DNA from: an uncultured Flavobacteriaceae bacterium
GTDB taxonomy: Bacteria > Bacteroidota > Bacteroidia > Flavobacteriales > Flavobacteriaceae
Direction of reading: 5' to 3'
DNA: 64,000 bases
Assembly: GCA_943842245.1 (NCBI GenBank)
Contig: CALTAJ010000002.1
Location: 955,596 to 1,019,595, forward strand
In this document: piece by piece, positions 44,111 through 53,043 of the stretch
How positions within the stretch are numbered: the stretch's first letter is position 1
How the letters are laid out: each line of letters starts with the position of its first letter
The notes under the pieces: model-generated
Databases searched by the model: none
What the model was told of the DNA's origin: nothing
What the model saw: the letters and a program-made list of their open reading frames with translations, nothing else
Made by a program: the position numbers and the translations under genes

Positions 44111-47100
44111 GTGGGTTCGGGTTTATCATTTAGATTAGCAGCGGCTTTCCAGAAACAAGATAATTCACTCCTATTAGTAAACGAAAATGCTGAACAAGCT
44201 GCATACTTTTTAAATGATTTTGAACGTTTACTTAATCCTTCCGATGTTTTATTTTTTCCTGCGAGTTACCGACAACCCTATGCACAGGAAACAACTGATA
44301 ATGCTAATATTTTATTACGTGCAGAGGTATTAAAAAAGCTAAGTACTTCTAAAAAGCCTCGTATCGTAGTAACATACCCACAAGCAATTTTTGAAAAGAT
44401 TATTTCACAGCATACTCTAAAACGTATTGCTTTAAAGCTAAAAAAAGATACAGAGGTTTCCCTAGGGTTTATCAACGAGCGCCTATTTGAAATGGGTTTT
44501 GAAAGAGTAGATTTTGTTTCGGGTCCAGGAGAATTTGCAGTCCGGGGAGGAATTATCGATGTTTTTTCTTTTGCATATCAACATCCATATCGTATAGAAT
44601 TTTTTGATGACCTTATAGAGCGATTATCTAGTTTTAACGTTAGTAATCAGCTTTCTATAACAGCTTTTGACGAAATTGAGCTGCTTCCAAATACCTCAAA
44701 TCACGACTTTACAGATAAGCGTAAAACTATACTTTCTTTCTTCTCTTCAGAAAGTTGTTTTGTTTTTTCGGATACTGATAAAATTACGCATCGTTTGGAA
44801 AACCTTTATAAAAAAGCAGAGGAGGCCTATAAAAGTTTAGATACAACAACTCAATATCCTCCAGTAAAATTATTTGTTCAGCCTCAAGAATGGATTTCAG
44901 ATTGTCAAAATAGATCCATTATTGTCCTTGAAAAAACAGATCAATTAAAAATTAAAGAAAAACTATATATCAATCAGAGTCCACAGCCTGCTTTTAATAA
45001 AAAATTCGACTTATTAGTTTCTCACCTCAACAAAAATAAAGAACAGGATTATGAAAATATCCTCTTCTGTAGTAATGAACAACAAGCAAAACGCTTCAAT
45101 GATATTTTTGAGGATATGGAGAAAAAAGTATCCTACAAAACTGAGGTTCTTCCCATTTATATGGGTTTTGAAGATTTTGAGGCAAAAATAGCATGTTTTT
45201 CAGATCATCAAATTTTTGAACGATACCACAAATATCGACTTAAATCAGATCACCGAAAAAAAGAAGCCCTTAATCTAAAGGAATTGACACAAATGGAGGT
45301 GGGTGATTATATTACCCACATAGACCATGGAATTGGAAAATTTGGAGGTTTACAACGTATAGAAGTGGAAGGTAAATGGCAAGAAGCTATTAAGCTTTTT
45401 TATGGCGAACGGGATATTCTCTATTTAAGTATCCACTCTTTACATAAAATTAGTCGTTATGCGGGAAAAGAGGGATCAATTCCCAAAATATACAAGTTGG
45501 GCTCTAAAGCCTGGAAAGTTCTCAAACAAAAAACAAAGTCTAAGGTTAAAGAGATAGCCTTTAACTTGATTGAGCTATATGCAAAACGCAAACAAAAAAT
45601 AGGTTTTGCATTTGATCCAGATAGCTATTTACAGTGGGAGTTGGAAGCCTCATTTTTATTTGAAGACACTCCAGATCAAGAAAAAACTACCAAAGCTATA
45701 AAAACAGATATGGAATCTAGTCGACCTATGGATAGATTGGTCTGTGGGGATGTTGGTTTTGGAAAAACTGAGGTTGCTATTAGAGCAGCCTTTAAAGCTG
45801 TTGACAATAGTAAGCAGGTAGTAGTTTTGGTTCCTACTACAATTTTAGCTTTTCAACATTTTAAAACCTTTTCTAAACGCTTAAAAGATTTACCTGTTCG
45901 GGTAGATTATCTCAATCGTTTTCGTAACACAAAAGATAAAAACAAAATTTTAAAAGATCTTGAATCAGGAAAAATTGATATACTTATTGGAACTCATAAA
46001 TTGGTTAGTAAAAGTGTTGTTTTTAAAGATTTAGGTCTTCTAATTGTTGACGAAGAACAAAAATTTGGTGTAACAGTAAAAGAGCGGATTCGATCCTTAA
46101 AAGCTAATATTGATGTACTTACACTTACAGCTACCCCTATTCCAAGAACACTTCAGTTTAGTTTAATGGCTGCGAGAGATTTATCAGTAATTGCCACCCC
46201 TCCTCCCAATCGATATCCTATAGAAAGTGAAGTGGTTCGATTTAGTGAAACACAAATTAGAGATAGTATTCTCTATGAACTTCAAAGAGGAGGACAGGTA
46301 TTTTTTATTCATAATCGCGTTGAAAATATAATTGAAATTGCCGGTTTAGTTCAACGCCTAGTTCCTGATGCTCGAATTGCAATCGGACATGGACAAATGC
46401 AGGGCAGAAAACTTGAACAGACCCTTTTAAGTTTTATGAATGGTGATTATGACATATTGATTGCCACAACTATAATTGAAAATGGATTAGATGTACCTAA
46501 CGCCAATACAATTTTTATTAATAATGCTAATCAATTTGGGTTAAGTGATTTACATCAAATGCGAGGCCGAGTTGGGAGAAGTAATAAAAAAGCTTTCTGT
46601 TATTTTATTACACCTCCATACAGTGCAATTAGTCCAGATGCCAAAAAAAGAATGAAAACCATAGAACAGTTTTCTGCTATTGGTTCTGGGATTCAAATTG
46701 CTATGAAGGATTTAGAAATAAGAGGTGCCGGTGATCTATTAGGTGGAGAACAAAGTGGTTTTATAAATGAAATGGGATTTGATACTTATCAGAAAATTCT
46801 TCAACAAGCCATAGAGGAGTTAAAAGAAAATGAATTCAAGAGTCTGTACAAATCGGACGAAAATGATAGTGTTAAAACTTATGTCAGAGACGTCCAAATT
46901 GACACTGACTTGGAGATTTTTATACCAAATGACTACGTAAATATTGTTAAAGAGCGTTTAGCGCTGTATCAAGAATTAAGCAGCATTAAAACTGATGAGG
47001 AACTTAATGCTTTTGAGGTAAATCTTAAGGATCGTTTTGGAACTCTTCCATTGCCCGCTAAAGAACTCCTAGAAAGTGTTCGCTTAAAGTGGGTTGCAAC

Positions 47101-47362
47101 CCAACTTGGTATTGAGCGTTTAATTCTCAAAAAAGGCAGCTGCCTTTGTTATTTCCTTTCAGATCAAAATAGTGATTTCTTCAAGAGTAAGTATTTTATT
47201 TATTTAATAAATCAAATTCAAATGACTCCAGATCGTATGGTATTGAAAGAAAAAATTACACAAAGTGGCCCGAGACTTTTCTTGTCAATTGTCGAAATTA
47301 AAGAAGTAAAAAGTCTGATTACATTACTTACCCAATTAGTTTTGAAAACTAAAGCCCCTTAA
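44111..47362 (+). CDS. mfd: Transcription-repair coupling factor, start codon unresolved
   Basis: At least 1083 residues of Mfd, the ATPase that removes stalled RNA polymerase and recruits UvrA to lesions. Visible parts: UvrB-like N-terminal domain with F-F-P-A-S-Y-R-Q-P-Y; the polymerase-interacting domain G-D-Y-I-T-H-I-D-H-G-I-G-K-F-G-G-L; Walker A G-D-V-G-F-G-K-T-E-V-A; D-E-E-Q; Q-M-R-G-R-V-G-R-S; and the C-terminal TRCF domain. The GTG at 44111 is the only conventional start, but the frame is open from 43985 and encodes family-like sequence (R-C-A-Q-I-K-G-L-V-G-S-G-L-S) before it. About 30 residues of real protein therefore probably lie upstream, next to an A9 tract (44005-44013). It ends in a 14-base overlap with the convergent ACT gene. 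Confidence 0.93.
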   Translation: MGSGLSFRLAAAFQKQDNSLLLVNENAEQAAYFLNDFERLLNPSDVLFFPASYRQPYAQETTDNANILLRAEVLKKLSTSKKPRIVVTYPQAIFEKIISQHTLKRIALKLKKDTEVSLGFINERLFEMGFERVDFVSGPGEFAVRGGIIDVFSFAYQHPYRIEFFDDLIERLSSFNVSNQLSITAFDEIELLPNTSNHDFTDKRKTILSFFSSESCFVFSDTDKITHRLENLYKKAEEAYKSLDTTTQYPPVKLFVQPQEWISDCQNRSIIVLEKTDQLKIKEKLYINQSPQPAFNKKFDLLVSHLNKNKEQDYENILFCSNEQQAKRFNDIFEDMEKKVSYKTEVLPIYMGFEDFEAKIACFSDHQIFERYHKYRLKSDHRKKEALNLKELTQMEVGDYITHIDHGIGKFGGLQRIEVEGKWQEAIKLFYGERDILYLSIHSLHKISRYAGKEGSIPKIYKLGSKAWKVLKQKTKSKVKEIAFNLIELYAKRKQKIGFAFDPDSYLQWELEASFLFEDTPDQEKTTKAIKTDMESSRPMDRLVCGDVGFGKTEVAIRAAFKAVDNSKQVVVLVPTTILAFQHFKTFSKRLKDLPVRVDYLNRFRNTKDKNKILKDLESGKIDILIGTHKLVSKSVVFKDLGLLIVDEEQKFGVTVKERIRSLKANIDVLTLTATPIPRTLQFSLMAARDLSVIATPPPNRYPIESEVVRFSETQIRDSILYELQRGGQVFFIHNRVENIIEIAGLVQRLVPDARIAIGHGQMQGRKLEQTLLSFMNGDYDILIATTIIENGLDVPNANTIFINNANQFGLSDLHQMRGRVGRSNKKAFCYFITPPYSAISPDAKKRMKTIEQFSAIGSGIQIAMKDLEIRGAGDLLGGEQSGFINEMGFDTYQKILQQAIEELKENEFKSLYKSDENDSVKTYVRDVQIDTDLEIFIPNDYVNIVKERLALYQELSSIKTDEELNAFEVNLKDRFGTLPLPAKELLESVRLKWVATQLGIERLILKKGSCLCYFLSDQNSDFFKSKYFIYLINQIQMTPDRMVLKEKITQSGPRLFLSIVEIKEVKSLITLLTQLVLKTKAP

Positions 47363-48008
47363 GATTTTTAATGACTTTAAAAGCGATATCTACCTCATCC
47401 TCATTTACTAGAATAGTAAATTCATTTGAAGTAGAAATAACTTCTGTGATATTAACACCCTCCCAAGATAAGCGCTGAAAAATAAAGTAATATATTCCTG
47501 GAACCTTGACATTATCTGTTGGAAGTTTAATTGTAATCGAGGATAAATTCTCAAGTTTAGTGTGGCAAACTTCATTTTTAAAAAGTTCATCGACCAGGGA
47601 AACAATGTTTTGACTCACTACAATATTACTTTCTGCAACACCTCTTGAAGATGTATAAAAAACATCTTTTTTATTTTCAATTTGTTTAAGTAAATTGGCC
47701 TGAGTTAATAATAAAGTTTCAGAAAGTAGAAAGCCATAATCTACCAGTGAAGATCGAACTGTTATATCTCCTAAATTCTTTAAAATCCTAATTATTTTCT
47801 TTGTTAGCGTAAAACCAGCATCATCTGAAACTCTTTTAAGAGCCATAATAATGGCTCCCTGATTAATAGATTTGTTCATCATGGACTCAATATCTCCATG
47901 AATATTTCTTGCTAAAGAAGTCAGATTAATAATACCATCTCCTAATGCAGATGCTAGGTAAGGTTTTGTCTTAATATATTCTGTAACTGCTGAAGCTATA
48001 GTTTTCAT
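47349..48008 (-). CDS. ACT-domain protein, conserved in Flavobacteriia
   Basis: 219 residues. The first part (1-70) is helical, with A-V-T-E-Y-I-K-T-K-P-Y-L and L-T-S-L-A-R-N-I, a helix-turn-helix-like pattern. The middle contains a repeat-like V-D-Y-G-F-L-L-S-E region. The last 70 residues (S-S-I-T-I-K-L-P onward, with W-E-G-V-N-I-T-E-V-I-S-T-S-N-E-F-T-I-L-V) read like an ACT domain, as in aspartate kinase regulatory regions. Homologues in this phylum are often labelled aspartate kinase, but no kinase domain is present, so that label would be wrong here. ACT domains bind amino acids; a small regulator is a reasonable inference. It overlaps mfd tail to tail by 14 bases. Confidence 0.7.
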   Translation of the reverse strand: MKTIASAVTEYIKTKPYLASALGDGIINLTSLARNIHGDIESMMNKSINQGAIIMALKRVSDDAGFTLTKKIIRILKNLGDITVRSSLVDYGFLLSETLLLTQANLLKQIENKKDVFYTSSRGVAESNIVVSQNIVSLVDELFKNEVCHTKLENLSSITIKLPTDNVKVPGIYYFIFQRLSWEGVNITEVISTSNEFTILVNEDEVDIAFKVIKNLKGL

Positions 48009-48166
48009 AAATAAAAAGAAAGGTGGTAATAATATTTGATAAAAGTAGTTATTTAAAACAAAATGTTACAAATAAAACATTCTTCTAACTTAACGGTGTT
48101 GTATAGTTTCAAAATATTTTGCTAGATTATAATAAGCTTAGGTCACAAAAAAGATAGAGTTTTGCT

Positions 48167-48174
48167 TACTTTTG
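48167..48174 (+). promoter_or_regulatory. Candidate -7 box for metG
   Basis: TACTTTTG matches TAnnTTTG exactly and ends 20 bases before the metG ATG, giving a predicted leader of about 15 bases. No convincing TTTG -33 element is present. Confidence 0.45.
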
Positions 48175-48193
48175 AAGTAAATTAACTGTTTAA

Positions 48194-50242
48194 ATGCCCA
48201 AACGCTATACCATTACAGCAGCCCTACCCTACACCAATGGGCCCATTCATATTGGACACTTAGCAGGAGTTTATGTACCGGCAGACATATATGCTCGTTA
48301 TTTAAGAATAAAGGGGGAGGATGTTGCTTTTATTTGCGGAAGTGATGAACATGGGGTTGCAATTTCTATAAAAGCAAAAAAAGAAAGAAAATCTCCTAAA
48401 CAGATAATAGATCATTACGATCAATTGATTCGAGATTCTTTTGAAACTTTTGGAATAACATTCGATAACTATTCTAGAACCTCACGTAATATTCACCACG
48501 AAACAGCCCAAGAGATTTTTAAAGATTTACACCTAAAGGATATTTTTGAGGAAAACGAATCCGAGCAGCTTTTTGATCCCGAAGCAAATCAATTTTTGGC
48601 AGATCGTTTTGTTAAAGGAAAATGCCCAATATGTCAAAATACAGAAGCTTATGGAGATCAATGTGAGAGTTGTGGAAGTAGTTTAAGCGCTAATGAGCTA
48701 ATCAATCCTAGATCTACTATTAGTGGATCTCAACCGGAAATGCGTAAAACTAAACACTGGTATTTACCATTAAATCGTTACGAATCTTTTTTAGAAAAAT
48801 GGATTATAAAGGGGCATAAGTTGGATTGGAAGCCAAATGTATATGGACAAGTAAAGTCATGGATCGATAACGGTCTGAATGCTCGAGCAGTAACTCGTGA
48901 TTTGGATTGGGGAATTCCAGTTCCTGTAAAAGGTGGGGAAAATAAAGTCCTATATGTTTGGTTTGACGCACCTATAGGATATATTTCATCAACCAAAGAA
49001 TGGGCGGCAAAAAAAGGGGTTAATTGGGAGCCATATTGGAAAGATGACCAGACTAAATTAGTTCATTTTATTGGGAAAGATAATATTGTTTTTCACTGTA
49101 TTATTTTTCCAGTAGTTCTTCATGCGAGTGGATCTTATATTTTACCTGAAAATGTTCCAGCAAATGAATTTTTAAATCTAGAAGGTCAAAAAATATCCAC
49201 TTCTAATAATTGGGCTGTATGGCTTCATGAATATCTAGATGAATTTCCAGATCAACAAGATGTATTAAGATATGTTTTGACTGCTAATGCACCTGAGACT
49301 AAAGACAATGATTTTACTTGGGAAGAATTTCAATCACGAAATAACAATGAACTTGTAGCTATTTATGGAAACTTTATAAATCGGGTAGTAGTTTTAACTC
49401 ACAAATACTATGAGGGTAGTGTTCCAAAAGCAAAAGAATTTTTGTCAGAAGACACAGAGGTTTTGAACAAAATGGCACAAATACCCGAAAAAATAAGCAC
49501 AGCTTTAGAGAATTATCACTTTAGAGAAGCCAGTCAAATATTAATGCAATTGGCTCGCCTAGGAAATAAATATTTAGCAGATGCTGAGCCTTGGAAATTA
49601 ATAAAAAGTAATTCAGATCGAGTTGCATCCATAATGCACACAGCTCTTCAAATTTCAGCGGGACTTGCAGTTATTAGTGAGCCATTTTTACCCTTTACTA
49701 CAAAGAAATTAAACGATATGTTAAATCTAAAACCAGCAAGTTTAAATTGGGAAGATGTACGTTTAAAAAAGGTGTTAATTCCTGCCGGACATCAAATAAA
49801 AAAGGCTAAACTTTTATTTCAAAAAATTGAGAATTCTCAAATAGAATATCAACGCTCTAAACTTAATAACAGTGAAAAAGAAAATCAATTAAAATCTATT
49901 CGTGCTGTTAAACCCACGACATCATTTAAGAATTTCGATTCTTTAGACCTTCAAGTTGCAGAAATCATTGATGTTAAAAAAGTGAAAAAAACAAAAAGAT
50001 TAATGGAACTCAAGGTTAAACTTAGAGATGAAGTACGAACTATAGTTTCGGGTATTGCAAATGATTTCAAAACCGATGAGCTTATTGGAAAAAAGGTGAC
50101 ACTATTGACTAATCTAGCTCCTAGAACACTTAAAGGAGTTGAAAGTAATGGAATGATTTTACTTGGAGAAAATGAAAAAGGAAATTTTATTTTTGTGTCT
50201 CCAGAAGATAAAAATATTCCAAACGGCACACCCATAAGTTAA
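48194..50242 (+). CDS. metG: Methionyl-tRNA synthetase
   Basis: 682 residues of class I methionyl-tRNA synthetase, which charges tRNA-Met with methionine using ATP. The HIGH signature is P-I-H-I-G-H-L-A-G (16-24). A zinc knuckle follows, C-P-I-C ... C-E-S-C-G (about 146-163). The KMSKS loop is the variant K-I-S-T-S (about 331-336). A C-terminal EMAP/Trbp-type tRNA-binding OB-fold starts near 580 (L-D-L-Q-V-A-E-I-I-D-V). The length is normal for the form with a fused tRNA-binding domain. It has its own -7 box, and the HDAC-like gene follows after 5 bases, probably in the same transcript. Confidence 0.97.
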   Translation: MPKRYTITAALPYTNGPIHIGHLAGVYVPADIYARYLRIKGEDVAFICGSDEHGVAISIKAKKERKSPKQIIDHYDQLIRDSFETFGITFDNYSRTSRNIHHETAQEIFKDLHLKDIFEENESEQLFDPEANQFLADRFVKGKCPICQNTEAYGDQCESCGSSLSANELINPRSTISGSQPEMRKTKHWYLPLNRYESFLEKWIIKGHKLDWKPNVYGQVKSWIDNGLNARAVTRDLDWGIPVPVKGGENKVLYVWFDAPIGYISSTKEWAAKKGVNWEPYWKDDQTKLVHFIGKDNIVFHCIIFPVVLHASGSYILPENVPANEFLNLEGQKISTSNNWAVWLHEYLDEFPDQQDVLRYVLTANAPETKDNDFTWEEFQSRNNNELVAIYGNFINRVVVLTHKYYEGSVPKAKEFLSEDTEVLNKMAQIPEKISTALENYHFREASQILMQLARLGNKYLADAEPWKLIKSNSDRVASIMHTALQISAGLAVISEPFLPFTTKKLNDMLNLKPASLNWEDVRLKKVLIPAGHQIKKAKLLFQKIENSQIEYQRSKLNNSEKENQLKSIRAVKPTTSFKNFDSLDLQVAEIIDVKKVKKTKRLMELKVKLRDEVRTIVSGIANDFKTDELIGKKVTLLTNLAPRTLKGVESNGMILLGENEKGNFIFVSPEDKNIPNGTPIS

Positions 50243-50247
50243 CGAGT

Positions 50248-51159
50248 TTGACTTCTTTAATTCCTATTGCATTTGATCCTACCTATCGACTACCACTGGC
50301 AGAAAATCATCGTTTTCCTATGGAAAAATATGAGTTATTACCTCAGCAATTATTACTTGAAGGGACTTGTGAACCAGAAGATTTTTTTGTCCCCCAAGCT
50401 GCAAAAATGAATCAAGTATTACGAGTACATTTAAAAAAATATGTTGATCGTCTATGCAATTTAGAACTTTCAAGAAATGAGATTAGGAGTATTGGATTTC
50501 CCCTAAGTGAAGCTCTAATAAAAAGAGAATTTTTAATTGCTGGAGGAACTATTATGGGAGCAGAAAAAGCACTAGATTTTGGGATTGCAATGAATATAGC
50601 GGGTGGAACCCATCACGCTTTTTCAGATCGGGGAGAAGCTTTTTGTCTTCTAAACGACCAAGCCATTGGGGCAAAACACTTGTTAGATAAGGGGTATGCA
50701 AAAAAAATTTTGATATTAGATTTGGATGTGCATCAAGGCAATGGAACTGCATCGATCTTTAAGAATTATCAAGATGTTTTTACCTGTTCAGTACATGGAA
50801 CTAAAAACTATCCCTTCAAAAAAGAAATAAGTAACCTTGACATAGAGATGGAGGATCAATGTTCCGATAAAGCTTATATTGATCAGATTAAAAATCTTTT
50901 GCCTAAGCTTTATAAACAGGTTAATCCGGATTTTATTTTTTACCTCTGTGGTGTAGATATATTAGAATCCGATAAACTTGGCCGTCTGAGTGTGAGTATT
51001 GACGGATGCAAGAAAAGAGACGAACTTGTACTTAGCTTTTTTAAAGAAAAAAATATACCCATACAGTGCAGTATGGGAGGAGGATATTCAAAAGATTTAA
51101 AAGTCATTATAGATGCTCACGCCAATACTTATAGGGTAGCTAAGAACTTATTTATTTAA
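50248..51159 (+). CDS. Histone deacetylase-like amidohydrolase
   Basis: 303 residues of the arginase/deacetylase fold. The paired histidines are in A-G-G-T-H-H-A-F (about 120-125). The zinc ligands lie in D-L-D-V-H-Q-G-N-G-T-A (about 157-165), with a later aspartate in F-Y-L-C-G-V-D-I-L. The catalytic tyrosine may be missing, or supplied by the G-G-G-Y-S segment (about residue 282). Bacterial members deacetylate acetylated polyamines, acetoin-related compounds or small amides; the physiological substrate here is unknown. The start is a TTG at 50248, because the next ATG would remove the conserved N-terminal F-D-P-T-Y-R-L-P-L segment. It follows metG by 5 bases and overlaps the CBS gene tail to tail by 8 bases. 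Confidence 0.87.
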   Translation: MTSLIPIAFDPTYRLPLAENHRFPMEKYELLPQQLLLEGTCEPEDFFVPQAAKMNQVLRVHLKKYVDRLCNLELSRNEIRSIGFPLSEALIKREFLIAGGTIMGAEKALDFGIAMNIAGGTHHAFSDRGEAFCLLNDQAIGAKHLLDKGYAKKILILDLDVHQGNGTASIFKNYQDVFTCSVHGTKNYPFKKEISNLDIEMEDQCSDKAYIDQIKNLLPKLYKQVNPDFIFYLCGVDILESDKLGRLSVSIDGCKKRDELVLSFFKEKNIPIQCSMGGGYSKDLKVIIDAHANTYRVAKNLFI

Positions 51160-51622
51160 TTCTCCAAGTTTGACTTTTCATATTGATAGCGGCAATAACA
51201 ATGTCTTTTCGACTTACTTGTCCGACTAGACGCCCCTTCTCAAGGACAGGGTACCTCCTTCTGCTGGATTTTGAAAATTTAGCTGCTGCATCAAAAATAC
51301 TCATGTTAGATTCAATGGTATCTACTTTTTCTGTCATAAAATGTCCCACAGACTTGTCTAAAATAGGCATATTAAAGTAACGACTATCGGATATTTCTTT
51401 CATGCAGTCTGCTTCAGAAATAACTCCAATCAAAACCCCCTTATGATCCACTACAGGACCTCCTGAAATCCGATACTTAATAAAAGACTGCATTACTTCA
51501 TGTATGCTTTGTTTGGGTGTAAATAACACCAATTGGGTAGTCATAACATCAGATACAGTTAATTTACTGGGAGTGACTCTTTTTTTTTGAGCCCGCTCTC
51601 CTTGAAAACTTTTTACGGGCAT
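51152..51622 (-). CDS. CBS-domain pair protein
   Basis: 156 residues composed almost entirely of two CBS motifs. The first has S-D-V-M-T-T-Q-L-V-L-F-T and then G-G-P-V-V-D-H-K-G-V-L-I-G-V-I-S-E-A-D. The second has H-F-M-T-E-K-V-D-T-I and then R-R-R-Y-P-V-L-E-K-G-R-L-V-G-Q-V-S-R-K-D. CBS pairs bind adenosine nucleotides and often act as energy or ionic sensors for a partner protein. About 25 basic residues (K-R-V-T-P-S-K) precede the first motif. No catalytic domain is present and the partner is unknown. It overlaps the HDAC-like gene by 8 bases at the 3' ends. Confidence 0.9.
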   Translation of the reverse strand: MPVKSFQGERAQKKRVTPSKLTVSDVMTTQLVLFTPKQSIHEVMQSFIKYRISGGPVVDHKGVLIGVISEADCMKEISDSRYFNMPILDKSVGHFMTEKVDTIESNMSIFDAAAKFSKSSRRRYPVLEKGRLVGQVSRKDIVIAAINMKSQTWRIK

Positions 51623-51662
51623 AATTAATAATTTTAATTTATTCTAATATAAGTTTTTTTGA

Positions 51663-51681
51663 ATAGAATATTATATTCTAT
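51663..51681. promoter_or_regulatory. Short inverted repeat between divergent CBS and epimerase genes
   Basis: ATAGAATAT and ATATTCTAT are perfect inverted arms around a single T. The spacer is very AT-rich, so chance is possible; placement between divergent genes would suit an operator. Confidence 0.25.
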
Positions 51682-51737
51682 ATGATAAATAGGGAATTCA
51701 ATAAAAATATATTGTTATAATTGTGAAAAATTCAATT

Positions 51738-52532
51738 ATGTCCTCACTGGGAATTTTAGGTTGTGGTTGGTTAGGTGTACCTCTTGGGAAACATTTACAA
51801 ACACTTAATTATAATATTAAGGGCTCATGCAGATCAAAGGAAGGGATTTCTTATCTCAATAATAAAGGAATTAAAGGTTATCAAGTTGTTTTAGAAGAAA
51901 ATCAAACTAAAGGCGTCAAATCGTTTATTAATAACCTTGAAACTTTAATAGTTTCTATTCCGCCTGGTAGAAAATTTAAAGAGGGGGTGTATGTCAAAAT
52001 GATTAAAAACCTTTTGGAGAATATTGAACCAACTCCTTTAAAGCGGATTATATTTTTAAGTAGCACATCTGTTTATGGTTCAAGTGAAGGTGTTTACAAT
52101 GAATCTAGTTTTGTTAATCCTGAAACATCAAGTGCAAAAGCTCTTCATATCTGTGAAAATTTAATAATTAATTTTCCCCTACCCTCTGTAATTGTCCGTT
52201 TAGGTGGGCTTATAGGGGAAGATAGAAATCCAATTTTTCAATTACAAGGTAAAGCTATAGGCAATCCTCTAGGTTGTATAAATTTTATACATCAAGAAGA
52301 TGCAATAAATGGTATTTCAAATTTGATTATCAATTCAAAATTAGAGGGTATTTTTAATTTGGTTTCACCTCACCACCCCCTTAGAAAAAAATACTATAAT
52401 TATAGTGCTTTAAAATTTAATCTCCCTACTCCAAAATATACGTCAGAGCCTGCTGCAATTAGAATTGTAAAAGCTTCTAAAATAATTGAATTAACTTCTT
52501 TTAAATATAATGTAGATAACATGTTGATATAA
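51738..52532 (+). CDS. NAD(P)-binding epimerase/dehydratase-like protein
   Basis: About 264 residues of the extended short-chain dehydrogenase superfamily, in the small YeeZ-like group. The nucleotide-binding motif is G-I-L-G-C-G-W-L-G-V-P-L-G at the N-terminus. A later S-S-T-S-V-Y-G-S block carries the S-x(n)-Y pattern of the active site (F-L-S-S-T-S-V-Y-G), and I-V-R-L-G-G-L-I-G follows. It is probably a cytoplasmic sugar-nucleotide or related oxidoreductase; substrate unknown. The frame also opens at a GTG at 51723, but the ATG at 51738 begins directly at the first strand of the Rossmann fold. It stands apart from its neighbours with short AT-rich spacers. Confidence 0.82.
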   Translation: MSSLGILGCGWLGVPLGKHLQTLNYNIKGSCRSKEGISYLNNKGIKGYQVVLEENQTKGVKSFINNLETLIVSIPPGRKFKEGVYVKMIKNLLENIEPTPLKRIIFLSSTSVYGSSEGVYNESSFVNPETSSAKALHICENLIINFPLPSVIVRLGGLIGEDRNPIFQLQGKAIGNPLGCINFIHQEDAINGISNLIINSKLEGIFNLVSPHHPLRKKYYNYSALKFNLPTPKYTSEPAAIRIVKASKIIELTSFKYNVDNMLI

Positions 52533-52592
52533 TATTATCGTATTCTGTTTAAGCAAAGTACTATTCCTTTAAATTGAGACAATAAATAATTT

Positions 52593-53033
52593 ATGTCCAA
52601 AAAAAGTCAACATATTGCATTAATGGAAAAACTCCTAATGCATTTAAAAAATGCTAAGTTAGAGTACTTAAAGGCTTCAGATCATGTAAATTATTCTGAA
52701 GAGAAACGTTTTTTTAATCAACAAGCTTTGATTCGAAATCGCTTTTTTCAAGATGTATTAAGCGAAATACAAGCACTTGGAGTAACCTTTGATGACTTAA
52801 TAATCAGTCGATTTAACTTTGATCAATTGCTAGTATCTACTATAGACACACTTAAAGCAACAGCTGTCGAAAAATGTTTGGAAGCTGACAAAGTATTATT
52901 CAAATTATACAAAGAATTTATTGATTTGGATGAATATAAAAATTCTGAATTTATTGAACATTCATCTATTATTCAAAATGCTATCAATAAAAATCAAGTT
53001 TTAGTTGATAGCTATTTTTTAATAAACAAATAA
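52593..53033 (+). CDS. Four-helix-bundle protein, DUF2383-like
   Basis: 146 residues, entirely helical, resembling the DUF2383 (PA2169-like, ferritin-like four-helix bundle) group. Helix 1 has A-K-L-E-Y-L-K-A-S-D-H-V; helix 2 has F-F-N-Q-Q-A-L-I-R-N-R-F-F-Q-D-V-L-S-E-I; helix 3 has D-T-L-K-A-T-A-V-E-K-C-L-E-A-D; helix 4 has S-S-I-I-Q-N-A-I. Few of the paired E-x-x-H metal ligands of true ferritins are apparent, so iron binding is doubtful. No signal peptide. Function of the family is not established. The assignment rests on the repeated helix pattern and could be wrong. It converges on a lipoprotein gene 11 bases away. Confidence 0.6.
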   Translation: MSKKSQHIALMEKLLMHLKNAKLEYLKASDHVNYSEEKRFFNQQALIRNRFFQDVLSEIQALGVTFDDLIISRFNFDQLLVSTIDTLKATAVEKCLEADKVLFKLYKEFIDLDEYKNSEFIEHSSIIQNAINKNQVLVDSYFLINK

Positions 53034-53043
53034 ATTCTGATTA

